A DNA stretch of 12,959 bases from DATAEK01 sp036258055 (GTDB lineage Bacteria; Acidobacteriota; Vicinamibacteria; Vicinamibacterales; 2-12-FULL-66-21): assembly GCA_036258055.1 (NCBI GenBank), contig DATAEK010000299.1:1-12959 (forward strand), read 5' to 3'. Shown one piece after another: positions 7,800-12,959 of the stretch. The position numbers and the translations under genes were made by a program. A model generated the notes under the pieces. That model had not been told where the DNA came from. It saw only the letters and a program-made list of their open reading frames with translations, and made no database searches. How positions within the stretch are numbered: position 1 is the stretch's first letter; each line of letters opens with the position of its first letter.

Positions 7800-7850
7800 A
7801 ATCTGCAAAACCTCCATCCCCGGTTCAAATCCGGGCGGCGCCTCCAAATT
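7800..7850 (+). repeat. att copy 2 (junction of elements 1 and 2)
   Basis: This holds the exact 47-base tRNA-Cys 3' half at 7802-7848, lacking the 5' half of the tRNA. Two bases on each side (AA and TT) are also shared with att copy 3, extending the match between copies 2 and 3 to 51 bases. It is not a functional tRNA gene. Confidence 0.92.
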
Positions 7851-7997
7851 ACCTCAATAAAATCGCTGATTTCGGTCGATCCTGCCTCTCGCATGCCTCA
7901 ATGGGTGCTCTCAATTTGGACCCAAATGTCCGCGCGTTCCGCGAACCGCCCTTCGCAATTCGCTGTGAATGAACATGTTGCGCGAGTGCCAAATTGA

Positions 7998-8028
7998 AAG
8001 GGTGGAGGTTTACCGAACCTCCACCCTT
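7998..8028 (-). terminator. perfect 13-bp hairpin in element 2
   Basis: AAGGGTGGAGGTT and AACCTCCACCCTT flank a 5-base loop. On the minus strand the stem is followed by a T/A-rich stretch beginning TTCAATTT, which fits an intrinsic terminator for transcription coming from the AraC remnant or the DUF3471-like gene. The distance of almost 370 bases from the nearest intact stop codon is odd, and suggests a gene was lost in between. Confidence 0.45.
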
Positions 8029-8030
8029 CG

Positions 8031-8252
8031 ACCGTAGTGCGGCCGTAGCTTGGCGCGGGGCAGCGGCGACACCTGCCAAGACATCACGAGTCCTCGCGTC
8101 GGTTCGATCGACGTTTGTCAGTAGGACTGGGAGACCTCAAGCGCCCATGACCCCCGGATTGATGGGAGTCCAACCGCGAGTTCGGATTGCCTCAAGCGGT
8201 TCGAGTCAACCGTGGTGGCAGGCGGACGGCTCGTAGAGCCCAAATGCCTAAC
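8031..8252. other. stretch without a supported gene
   Basis: No motif-bearing frame, RNA gene or clear repeat is visible between the hairpin and the AraC remnant. It may be decayed coding sequence of the lost regulator's surroundings. Confidence 0.45.
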
Positions 8253-8360
8253 GCGAAGAGTAGTCGCCGGGCTCTCACCGAACAGGCGCCGGTACCGGGC
8301 GGTCATTGCGTCGAGATCCCAAACCCCCCGTTGCGCTATCAACTGTGCAGAATCTGCTAC
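8253..8360 (-). pseudogene. C-terminal remnant of an AraC/XylS-type HTH regulator
   Basis: Minus-strand translation gives SAQLIAQRGVWDLDAMTARY and then RRLFGESPATTLR. This matches the end of AraC DNA-binding domains, the second HTH followed by the conserved YRxxFGExPxxTLR signature. The window's own AraC gene reads IAAEFGFNELGRFAAIYRET and FGEVPSETLR at the same place. A stop lies in frame just upstream at 8361-8363, so only about 36 residues survive. The frame stays open to 8118, but the sequence after the domain has no recognisable content. Confidence 0.65.
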
Positions 8361-8396
8361 TCACGATCACAGTGCTCGTCGTGCTACCTTGCGTAC

Positions 8397-9101
8397 CTAC
8401 TGCTTCTTCTTGCGGACTGCGACGAAGTTCTGTTGCGGCGGCGGCTGGATGACCTGCATCTGCGTCACCGCGCCGCTCGCGTCCCGGGCGAACTCCACGG
8501 CGAATGCGGGCAGTTCTTTGATGAAGTAGTGGAGTCCCAGCTGCTGTTGAAGATGGTACAGAGGCTGACCGGGCATCAAGAGTGTGAGCGTCCCGTCCGG
8601 CTGCGCCGTCACCACGATGGTGACGGATCCCGCTTCGTACTCGCCTGCCAGCGACGCGATCTGCGTGGGCGTCAGCATTGGCTGCGTCGCCGCGGCCTGC
8701 TGAATCTTTTTGCGGACCGCGACGAAGTTCTGCTGCGGCGGCGGCTGGATAACCTGCATCTGCGTCACCGCGCCGCTCGCGTCCCGGGCGAACTCCACGG
8801 CGAATGCGGGCAGTTCTTTGATGAAGTAGTGGAGTTCCACCTGCTGTTGAAGATGGTACAGAGGCTGACCGGGCATCAAGAGTGTGAGCGTCCCGTCCGG
8901 CTGGGCCGTCACGACGATGGTGACAGACCCCGCCTCGTACTCGCCGGCAATGGATGCGAGCAGCGAGGCGTCACTGCTTTGCGCCGCGGGCGAGGGAGCC
9001 GCTGGTGCTCCCGACTGGCGCGCACTGGCATCATGTGACGCGCCGAAGAGCCCCAACAGCAAGAGAGCTCGACCAGCGATCCGCGAATCCCAATATCGCA
9101 T
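8397..9101 (-). CDS. secreted protein with two tandem DUF3471-like domains
   Basis: This 234-residue protein has a signal peptide (RALLLLGLFGASHDASA, about residues 11-27) and an Ala/Pro/Ser linker. Two units follow at about 50-132 and 150-232, each running LAGEYEAGSVTIVVTAQPDG, then LTLLMPGQPLYHLQQQ, FAVEFARDASGAVTQMQV and a closing FVAVRKK. The pattern (GxYE, dGxLtL, PGqp, F.rdasGaVt) is that of DUF3471, a small beta domain usually fused to the C-terminus of beta-lactamase-family serine hydrolases. Here it stands alone without an enzyme, so a binding or inhibitory role outside the cytoplasm is speculation. The units are exactly 100 residues apart and 95 per cent identical in DNA. AGGAG upstream of the ATG fixes the start. 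It is the only intact gene of element 2. Confidence 0.88.
   Translation of the reverse strand: MRYWDSRIAGRALLLLGLFGASHDASARQSGAPAAPSPAAQSSDASLLASIAGEYEAGSVTIVVTAQPDGTLTLLMPGQPLYHLQQQVELHYFIKELPAFAVEFARDASGAVTQMQVIQPPPQQNFVAVRKKIQQAAATQPMLTPTQIASLAGEYEAGSVTIVVTAQPDGTLTLLMPGQPLYHLQQQLGLHYFIKELPAFAVEFARDASGAVTQMQVIQPPPQQNFVAVRKKKQ
8411..8650. repeat. 300-bp-period coding repeat, unit 1
   Basis: It matches 8711-8950 without gaps at an offset of exactly 300 bases, with 12 differences in 240 positions by direct comparison. It encodes the C-terminal DUF3471-like unit. Confidence 0.9.
8711..8950. repeat. 300-bp-period coding repeat, unit 2
   Basis: This is the partner of 8411-8650 and encodes the N-terminal DUF3471-like unit. 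Similarity fades in the linker that follows. Confidence 0.9.
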
Positions 9102-9107
9102 CGTTCA

Positions 9108-9112
9108 CTCCT
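9108..9112 (-). promoter_or_regulatory. Shine-Dalgarno AGGAG for the DUF3471-like gene
   Basis: On the minus strand AGGAG lies six bases before the ATG at 9099-9101, which decides the start. Confidence 0.7.
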
Positions 9113-9189
9113 GACAGGATGGGATGCGAGATTCTACCTCAACGGTTCGGTCTTTAACGGAAATCCCGTGAGGGTCTGCAGATACCAGA

Positions 9190-9206
9190 AAGCAAGACGA
9201 GTCAAC
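9190..9206 (+). repeat. att-arm motif of element 2 right end
   Basis: AAGCAAGACGAGTCAAC. Its GCAAGACGA core ends 25 bases before the extended att repeat at 9226, the same spacing as in element 1 (7766-7774 before 7800). It is identical to the inverted 7525-7541. Confidence 0.7.
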
Positions 9207-9225
9207 CACATAGCCTTTCTTGCTT

Positions 9226-9276
9226 AATCTGCAAAACCTCCATCCCCGGTTCAAATCCGGGCGGCGCCTCCAAATT
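9226..9276 (+). repeat. att copy 3 (right end of element 2)
   Basis: This is the third copy of the tRNA-Cys 3' half (exact 47 bases at 9228-9274), sharing 51 bases with copy 2. If no further copy lies beyond the window, the sequence after it is the original downstream flank of tRNA-Cys. Confidence 0.92.
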
Positions 9277-9279
9277 CTC

Positions 9280-9411
9280 CTAGGAAATCTGACGAACGCG
9301 CTTCGCTGATGCGCCGCGCTTTGGGGTGACTGTCACGATACTGTCACGGGCACGCTCATCTAGTTCCAGCGAGCCGATCACGATGCCGCTGTGTTTCAGG
9401 GTGAGTTTCAT
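9280..9411 (-). CDS. small ORF (43 residues) next to att copy 3
   Basis: It runs from the ATG at 9409-9411 to TAG at 9280-9282 and begins MKLTLKHSGIVIGSLELDER. The composition is protein-like, with alternating hydrophobic and polar residues, and could be the N-terminus of a longer protein cut short by integration. I recognise no family, and the ribosome site is weak (GATGGA). It may be a real small gene, a truncated one or chance. Confidence 0.3.
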   Translation of the reverse strand: MKLTLKHSGIVIGSLELDERARDSIVTVTPKRGASAKRVRQIS

Positions 9412-9739
9412 GGTTCCATCTAACCGCGTTTTTTCGAGACCTTAAGGCGAGACCGTCAAGGTAGCAGTTGACAACCGGCGGACGTACCCATGGCGTCCGC
9501 GATGCCGTTTTCAGGGCCGCGCAGGCTTCGTCGCGCTCGATCAACTTCGGACGGTTGATGCGGAGCGCCTCGTGAAGCCGCTCGGGCAACTTGAGGGAGA
9601 GACGGTTCTCGCGATCCTCGAACGCCTGCAGGACATGTTCGCCCAATAGAAACAACCGTCCGTCGGCTGGAGGCTGTCCAAATGCGGAAAACGCTGTGGC
9701 GTTCGCCAAGCGGATGAGTTAAGGCACGTTTGGTTCTTC
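9412..9739. other. stretch without a confidently supported gene
   Basis: A minus-strand frame (ATG-equivalent near 9709, stop at 9356) contains RLSLKLPERLHEALR, slightly reminiscent of ribbon-helix-helix proteins. It lacks a ribosome site and overlaps the small ORF in another frame. I do not call it. Confidence 0.4.
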
Positions 9740-9840
9740 GCATCCGACGGCTCGCCCACGCAGCAGTCCTTACCGATCTGCTGCGCAAGCGCATGGGCTT
9801 TACCGGAGCGGTGGTCTCCGACTACAACGGTGTCGGATGG
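9740..9840 (+). pseudogene. glycoside hydrolase family 3 (beta-glucosidase-like) fragment
   Basis: One plus-strand frame gives FASDGSP and the next gives AHAAVLTDLLRKRMGFTGAV then VSDYNGVGW, with a frame change near 9752-9757. Together they match the GH3 block in which a G-x-P-x-H-A segment precedes LLTDxLR...GFxGxVVSDY/W. The aspartate of the SDY/SDW motif is the catalytic nucleophile in this family. Full enzymes are 600-850 residues; nothing else of the enzyme is visible on either side. It is a relic adjoining the 3' end of the enhancer-binding protein gene. Confidence 0.7.
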
Positions 9841-9888
9841 GCGCAGACTCGGCAGCTGGTCGGAGATCCTCCGGAATCGCGGAGGTCC

Positions 9889-9915
9889 GCGCCCCGAGCG
9901 CCGAACCCGGGGCGC
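9889..9915 (-). terminator. weak hairpin after the enhancer-binding protein gene
   Basis: An 8-bp GC-rich stem (GCGCCCCG/CGGGGCGC) with an 11-base loop lies about 20 bases past the stop codon on the minus strand. No T-run follows, so termination is uncertain. Confidence 0.3.
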
Positions 9916-9934
9916 CGCAGGCCGAGTTCAGATC

Positions 9935-11713
9935 TCAGACTCGCTTTGGCCGACTGAGCCCCAGCTTGGCCATTCGCGTTTCGAGCGTCGTGGGCCGGAG
10001 TCCCAGCCGTTCCGCCGCTCCGCCCGATCCGCGAATGTGCCAACCGCAGCTGTCGAGGACGCTGCGCATGTGCTCCCTCTCCACGTCGCTCATCGTGACG
10101 CTGTGTCGTCCGGCGAGGCCGGGCGCTGTCGGCAGAGCAATCGTCAATTGAGAGCCGGTCGCCACGATCATCGCGCGCTCCACGACGTTGCGCAGCTCGC
10201 GAATGTTGCCCGGCCAGGCGTAGCGCTGAAGGGCAGCCATGCTCGGCCGGGAGATCGCATCGATCCGTTTGCCGAACGTTTTCGAGAACTCGTCGACGAA
10301 CCGCCAGACCAGGAGCGGAATATCCTCGACCCGCTCGCGCAGCGGTGGGACCTGGATCGGGAAGACGTTGAGGCGGTAGAACAGGTCCTCGCGAAATGTG
10401 CCTTCAGTGATCCGCTGCTCGAGATTCCGGTGCGTCGCGGCGACAATCCGCACGTCCACGTGGATGCCTTTCGGACTCCCGAGCCGTTCGATTTGCCGCT
10501 CCTCAAGCACTCGTAACAACTTGACTTGGACGTCCGCCGGAACATCGCCAATCTCGTCGAGGAAAATCGTGGAGCGGTCGGCAAGCTCGAAGCGCCCGAT
10601 CTGCCGCGCGAGGGCACCTGTGAAGGCCCCCTTCTCACGGCCGAACAACTCGCTTTCCATCAGGGTCGCGGGGATCGCCGAACAGTTCACGCGCACCATT
10701 GCGTGACCGCGGCGCGCGCTCAGCTCATGAAGGTGCGTCGCGAGGAGCTCCTTGCCGGTACCGGTTTCCCCAAGCAGCAGCACAGTAGCGTCAGTGGTAG
10801 CAACCTGCTGCAACTGTTCCAGAACCCGGCGGACCGACGGAGTCTGACCGATGATGATCCCGCTGCCGCACGGCGCCTGGACTTCACACCGCAGGTGGAC
10901 ATTCTCGGTCTGCAGGCCATCGCCGCGCCGTGGGCCAGGGACTACCGCGACCTCAGGGCGACTCTCCACATCGTGCTCCGCCTGCGTCATTTGCTTGCGC
11001 AGCCGATCGAGGTCGTCGAGCGCCCGTTGCAACGCAGTCGCGCTGGCTTGTCGTGCCAGAGTCTGGGCGATCACGCCCGCTGCGAGGCGCAACAGATCGA
11101 TTGTCGGCGTCGGCCATTCGTGCTCCGTCGCCGTGAAGCCGAACGTGAGGATGCCGTCCACTTCGTCGCCGCCCGGTGACGGCAATGGCACGACGGCCGC
11201 CGATCGCAGCCCGTGCAAAAGGAACGCTTCGCGAGCAATCGGATCGGAGACCTCCTCGATTCGTGTGAACGACGAGACCTCGCCCCTGTCCGCGTAGGCA
11301 GCGACGAAGGGAAGAGAGGCCAGCTTCAACGACTCTGGACCCGACGGCTGCGGGTTTTTGATCCAGTGATGGGAAGCGACAACGAATGCGGTGTCCGCGG
11401 ACTTCCGCCACAGCACGATCCGATCGAGCGCGAGGGCTTGTCCGATCTGGCGAAAGCTGTCGACGATGGCGTCATCGATCGCGCCGGTCTCGATCGTCGC
11501 GAGTCTCCTGGCGAGGTCAGCGATCAGTCGGTCGCGGCCAAACCAGCCAGTCGTGGCGGGGACCAGACCAGGCCGCGCGGCCTCGGTGGCGTCGACGAAC
11601 ACCGGGTGCACGTCATCACCCGGCCATTCAGATGGATCGGCCGCCAGCGGCGGAGTCCAGCGCGTGTGATCGGTCGCAATGTTGGGTCCCATGTCGCGAA
11701 CTCGTGCAAGCAT
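9935..11713 (-). CDS. sigma-54-dependent transcriptional activator (GAF-AAA+-Fis enhancer-binding protein)
   Basis: This 592-residue protein activates sigma-54 RNA polymerase by ATP hydrolysis. Residues about 78-218 look like a GAF sensor domain, followed by a short coiled coil (224-250). The AAA+ domain (about 285-520) has Walker A GETGTGKE (315-322), the sigma-54 contact loop GAFTGA (362-367, intact), Walker B TIFLDEIG (382-389), LFYRLNVFPI and the PGNIRELRN sensor segment (501-509). A Fis-type HTH ends the protein (about 541-586, GGAAERLGLRPTTLETRM). There is no phosphorylatable receiver domain, so control is probably by a ligand or signal acting on the GAF domain, as in FhlA/NorR-type activators. 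The start overlaps the stop of the upstream AraC gene (TGATG), which indicates translational coupling. The target promoter is not evident in the window. Confidence 0.95.
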   Translation of the reverse strand: MLARVRDMGPNIATDHTRWTPPLAADPSEWPGDDVHPVFVDATEAARPGLVPATTGWFGRDRLIADLARRLATIETGAIDDAIVDSFRQIGQALALDRIVLWRKSADTAFVVASHHWIKNPQPSGPESLKLASLPFVAAYADRGEVSSFTRIEEVSDPIAREAFLLHGLRSAAVVPLPSPGGDEVDGILTFGFTATEHEWPTPTIDLLRLAAGVIAQTLARQASATALQRALDDLDRLRKQMTQAEHDVESRPEVAVVPGPRRGDGLQTENVHLRCEVQAPCGSGIIIGQTPSVRRVLEQLQQVATTDATVLLLGETGTGKELLATHLHELSARRGHAMVRVNCSAIPATLMESELFGREKGAFTGALARQIGRFELADRSTIFLDEIGDVPADVQVKLLRVLEERQIERLGSPKGIHVDVRIVAATHRNLEQRITEGTFREDLFYRLNVFPIQVPPLRERVEDIPLLVWRFVDEFSKTFGKRIDAISRPSMAALQRYAWPGNIRELRNVVERAMIVATGSQLTIALPTAPGLAGRHSVTMSDVEREHMRSVLDSCGWHIRGSGGAAERLGLRPTTLETRMAKLGLSRPKRV

Positions 11714-12204
11714 CAGCGTGCCCTCTCGTGTTCAACGGGTGTCCGAGACCGATTCCAACTCGAGCCCCGCAGTGTTTCCGACGGCACTTCTCCAAATGTC
11801 TCTCTGTAAATAGCGGCGAACCGTCCCAGCTCGTTGAAACCAAATTCAGCAGCGATGGTGGTGACGGTGCTGGAACGGGCCGTCGAATCGCACAGCGCCT
11901 GTCGAACGCCCTGGAGCCTCTCCGCGAGCAGGCACCGTTTGGGTCCCATGCCGCGTACGCCGTAGAACGCGTTGCGGAGGCCGCGCTCGCTGAGGCCGAC
12001 GATGCGGCAGAGTCTGGAGACGGGAACCCGGGAACCGAGATGTGCGCGCATGTAGGCCTCGGCGCGCTCGACCACTTCTTGTCGCGACGCCAGTGCACCG
12101 GGACGCCCCTGCCCCCGTGTGTGGTTTGCGTACGAATTGAGAACGCCTGGCCGCGCCGCGACTCCGATCGCGTCCGTCCGTTGACCGCTGCAGGTGGGCC
12201 CCAT
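11713..12204 (-). CDS. short AraC/XylS-family transcriptional regulator
   Basis: This 163-residue protein consists of a 45-residue leader rich in small and polar residues and one AraC-type DNA-binding domain. The domain has HTH1 about 60-82 (PVSRLCRIVGLSERGLRNAF), a linker helix, HTH2 about 113-135 (TTIAAEFGFNELGRFAAIY), and the signature FGEVPSETLR. The usual N-terminal sensing domain of about 150-200 residues is missing. An in-frame TGA six codons before the ATG at 12202-12204 rules out a longer frame, so it is either a genuinely short regulator like MarA/SoxS or the remains of a longer gene. The ribosome site is weak. It is first in a two-gene operon with the enhancer-binding protein and divergent from the TonB-receptor genes. 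Confidence 0.87.
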   Translation of the reverse strand: MGPTCSGQRTDAIGVAARPGVLNSYANHTRGQGRPGALASRQEVVERAEAYMRAHLGSRVPVSRLCRIVGLSERGLRNAFYGVRGMGPKRCLLAERLQGVRQALCDSTARSSTVTTIAAEFGFNELGRFAAIYRETFGEVPSETLRGSSWNRSRTPVEHERAR

Positions 12205-12272
12205 GGCCGGATAACGTACTCAGGGGCCGAGGGTTAGGGAACTGGTCGATCTGTCAGAGTGGACCGGCAAGA

Positions 12273-12305
12273 TTGACAGGGGAGACCGCCGTTTTTTACT
12301 AGAAT
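12273..12305 (+). promoter_or_regulatory. possible promoter toward the TonB-receptor genes
   Basis: TTGACA (12273-12278) is a perfect -35 hexamer. TAGAAT (12300-12305) is a good -10 but 21 bases away; TACTAG at 12297 gives 18 bases but matches poorly. A 6-bp inverted pair CTGTCA (12251-12256) and TGACAG (12274-12279) overlaps the -35 and could be an operator for one of the regulators. Tentative. Confidence 0.3.
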
Positions 12306-12373
12306 CCTACCGATTCCGCACACGGAATGGGAAATAGATCTAGACGTACACAAGTGAGAGCAAGAGCCGGAAG

Positions 12374-12529
12374 ATGAAGGGTTTGCTGATCCTGCTGGTC
12401 GTGACGGGCATCACGACGAGGGCGTACGCCCAGGCGGCGATTGCCGGTTCGGTCAAGGACCCGTCCGGCGCCCCTCGGCCGGGTGTCACCGTCAAAGTGA
12501 GCAGCCCCGCCCGTTCGACCCAACGGTGA
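12374..12529 (+). pseudogene. truncated TonB-dependent receptor N-terminus (51 residues)
   Basis: The frame starts with a clear signal peptide, MKGLLILLVVTGITTRAYAQ, followed by AAIAGSVKDPSGAPRPGVTV. This is the first strand pair of the carboxypeptidase-regulatory-like domain found at the N-terminus of many TonB-dependent receptors. It breaks off after SSPARSTQR at TGA 12527-12529, where the domain should continue for another 50 residues and the receptor for about 900 more. The next receptor gene starts six bases later in the same frame. It looks like the 5' end of a receptor gene whose remainder was deleted or replaced. Confidence 0.75.
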
Positions 12530-12535
12530 GCCCGT

Positions 12536-12959
12536 ATGCCAGCGCGACGCAGTCCGGGACTCTCGTACGTGCAGCGAACCCGGGTCGGTGGGACGCCGGG
12601 CGTCCCGAGCGACGCGGGAGCGGCGCTGCGAACTGTCGCTGGATGTCAGGTGGGGCTGGTCATGGCAGTGCTGCTGTGCGCCTCCATGCCTGCCATCGCG
12701 CAGACCATGGCGGCTCTGCAGGGGCGCGTGATTGATCCATCCGGAGCCCCACTTCCCGGCGCCGTGATCCGCGTGCGGGAAAAGTCGATCGGCTTCGATG
12801 TGTCAGTCCGCGCTGATGCCGACGGGCGCTACTACGTCGCCGCGATCCCCAATGGAACGTACACGGTCACGGCCGAGGCGACCGGTTTTCGCACCGAGCG
12901 CATCGAGGCGCTGAACGTCGACGTCGGCCGCACGCTGGTGCGCAACTTTCACCTGTCAG
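12536..12959 (+). CDS. TonB-dependent receptor with N-terminal carboxypeptidase-regulatory-like domain (partial, runs off window)
   Basis: From the ATG at 12536 the frame stays open to the window end (141 complete codons). A hydrophobic export segment GLVMAVLLCASMPAIAQ spans about residues 40-56, followed by ALQGRVIDPSGAPLPGAVIR, DADGRYYVAAIPNGTYTVTA and TERIEALNVDVGRTLVRNFH. This is a beta-sandwich domain that in Acidobacteriota-type receptors precedes the plug and barrel. Full proteins sit in the outer membrane and take up ligands such as glycans or siderophores using TonB energy. With this start the signal peptide has an unusually long N-region, so ATG 12662 (MAVLLCASMPAIAQ) or GTG 12650 may be the real start. 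The AraC/sigma-54 operon is divergent and may regulate it. Confidence 0.82.
   Translation, partial: MPARRSPGLSYVQRTRVGGTPGVPSDAGAALRTVAGCQVGLVMAVLLCASMPAIAQTMAALQGRVIDPSGAPLPGAVIRVREKSIGFDVSVRADADGRYYVAAIPNGTYTVTAEATGFRTERIEALNVDVGRTLVRNFHLS

Larger units (their letters stand above)
142..7848. mobile_element. integrated element 1 at tRNA-Cys (no recognisable recombinase)
   Basis: This 7.7-kb block is bounded by att copies 1 and 2. Its content, mostly on the minus strand, is an FAD-oxidase remnant, a LAL regulator, a lipoprotein, a secreted hydrolase, a TatD remnant and a remnant of a second hydrolase copy. No ORF resembles a tyrosine or serine recombinase, excisionase, relaxase or phage gene. 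The block may be a non-autonomous element moved in trans, or one that lost its integrase. Because new integrations occur at the intact tRNA, this block is probably younger than element 2; that order is inference. The 150 bases between the att copy and the first remnant hold no gene I can support. Confidence 0.75.
7849..9274. mobile_element. integrated element 2: 1.43-kb cassette at tRNA-Cys
   Basis: This block is bounded by att copies 2 and 3, with a copy-to-copy distance of 1426 bases. It holds one intact minus-strand gene (8397-9101), an AraC-type tail remnant and a hairpin. It has no room for a recombinase. It may be a non-autonomous element moved by an integrase encoded elsewhere, or what remains of a larger element after deletion. 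Its right arm matches that of element 1, so the same recombinase type probably inserted both. Confidence 0.7.

Noticed and set aside
7700..7894. Minus-strand ORF across att copy 2 (contains RRRPDLNRG).
   Set aside because: This string is the translation of the tRNA 3' half in another frame, a known source of spurious proteins.
8187..9038. Plus-strand ORF with internal repeats opposite the DUF3471-like gene.
   Set aside because: Its repeats only mirror the duplication in the real gene, which has a signal peptide and ribosome site.
9356..9709. 117-residue minus-strand ORF with RLSLKLPERLHEALR.
   Set aside because: Weak ribbon-helix-helix resemblance only, no ribosome site, overlap with another small frame and low-complexity tail.

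Overview
The window looks like a GC-rich accessory region of a soil-type Gram-negative bacterium. The strongest lineage hint is at the right end: one broken and one intact start of TonB-dependent receptors carrying the N-terminal carboxypeptidase-regulatory-like beta-sandwich, in the style common in Acidobacteriota (Vicinamibacterales-like). A LAL-type LuxR regulator, an enhancer-binding protein and DUF3471-type domains fit that guess. The assignment is an inference from protein style, not from a marker gene.

Region 1 (1-141) is an intact tRNA-Cys(GCA). Its 3' half, from the anticodon arm through CCA plus two bases, recurs twice more as an exact 47-base direct repeat at 7802-7848 and 9228-9274. 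The three copies cut the left three quarters of the window into two tandem blocks, 142-7848 and 7849-9274. This is the footprint of serial site-specific integration into a tRNA gene. No recombinase gene can be recognised in either block. A short motif (GCAAGACGA then CAAC) sits exactly 25 bases inside the right end of both blocks, and a 17-base inverted copy lies further inside block 1, as expected for recombinase arm sites.

Block 1 carries a minus-strand gene series: a large secreted alpha/beta-hydrolase, a small lipoprotein of unknown function, and a 974-residue LAL regulator. A truncated, frameshifted FAD-oxidase remnant ends the series near the tRNA. Remnants of a TatD-type nuclease and of a second copy of the hydrolase lie between the hydrolase and the second att copy. 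Block 2 (1.43 kb) holds one secreted protein built from two near-identical 100-residue DUF3471-like units, plus the tail of a lost AraC-type regulator.

Region 9275-12959 appears to be older chromosome or further island. It holds a beta-glucosidase (GH3) remnant, a two-gene regulatory operon (short AraC-type activator overlapping a GAF/AAA+/Fis sigma-54 enhancer-binding protein), and divergently the start of TonB-dependent receptor genes. The regulators probably control nearby uptake or catabolic genes, but no target is shown by the sequence. Overall the window is a tRNA-Cys integration hotspot strewn with gene fragments.
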